DNA of 43,414 nucleotides, from NCBI GenBank assembly GCA_913062555.1, contig CAJXVU010000029.1, positions 1-43,414 on the forward strand, in the 5' to 3' direction. Numbering within the stretch: position 1 is the stretch's first letter; every line of letters starts with the position of its first letter. Made by a program: the position numbers and the translations under genes. Under the pieces are notes generated by a model. It searched no databases and was not told where the DNA came from. It worked only from the letters and a program-made list of their open reading frames with translations. This document shows positions 43,406 to 43,414 of this stretch, in pieces. This DNA is from an uncultured Bacteroidota bacterium (GTDB taxonomy: Bacteria; Bacteroidota; Bacteroidia; Flavobacteriales; Flavobacteriaceae).

Positions 43406-43414
43406 AAATATTTA

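Noticed and set aside
1..43414. Search for CRISPR array, tRNA genes, phage or transposase genes
   Set aside because: No regularly spaced direct repeats, no cloverleaf-like segments and no integrase or transposase-like proteins were seen by eye.

Overview
The window is an AT-rich chromosomal segment from a member of the Bacteroidota, most likely a marine-type Flavobacteriaceae. The evidence is a type IX secretion C-terminal domain, lipoprotein signal peptides, a DUF5686 outer-membrane protein, a CusA/CzcA-TolC fusion, a DUF6660-like protein, and promoters of the Bacteroidota kind (TTG, about 20 bases, TAnnTTTG) instead of the E. coli kind. The genus cannot be fixed by eye. I saw no rRNA, tRNA, CRISPR array, phage gene or transposase.

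Layout. 1-5 kb: inorganic pyrophosphatase (ppa), a small membrane protein, a DUF5686/CarboxypepD-reg outer-membrane protein and the pyruvate dehydrogenase E1 beta subunit. 5-9.4 kb: etfB-etfA, a DUF151 bifunctional nuclease and a CNT nucleoside transporter with a lipocalin-like N-terminal extension. This block carries the most unusual non-coding DNA: a 34-bp perfect palindrome before etfB, a paired hairpin between etfB and etfA, and a 132-bp element with 16-bp perfect terminal inverted repeats before the nuclease. 9.5-15.8 kb: thyA, a secreted beta-propeller protein with a T9SS domain, a membrane-anchored dihydrofolate reductase (2TM-DHFR fusion), fabD and lspA. 15.8-20.6 kb: a DegT aminotransferase, galE and amidohydrolase run on the minus strand, divergent from waaA; three of these four fit envelope sugar work. 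20.7-24.3 kb: two adjacent M14-type proteins, one with an intact zinc site and one that has lost every catalytic residue. 24.3-32.2 kb: a small coiled-coil protein, an octaheme cytochrome-HEAT/TPR lipoprotein, a sulfatase lipoprotein, an aldo/keto reductase, an OmpA-type lipoprotein and exodeoxyribonuclease III. 32.3-41.7 kb: a large outer-membrane beta-barrel candidate followed by a metal-efflux locus (DUF6660-like protein, RND pump fused to TolC, periplasmic adaptor). 41.8-43.4 kb: glycyl-tRNA synthetase.

Most of the window is housekeeping. Working groups are electron transfer (etfBA), thymidylate/folate supply (nucleoside transporter, thyA, DHFR), envelope building (fabD, lspA, galE, DegT, waaA) and metal efflux. 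No complete new defence or biosynthetic system is visible. The strongest candidates for something undescribed are the active/pseudo-peptidase pair, the long inverted-repeat element at 6899-7030, the DHFR tethered to the membrane, and the RND-TolC polyprotein with an internal signal-peptide-like segment.
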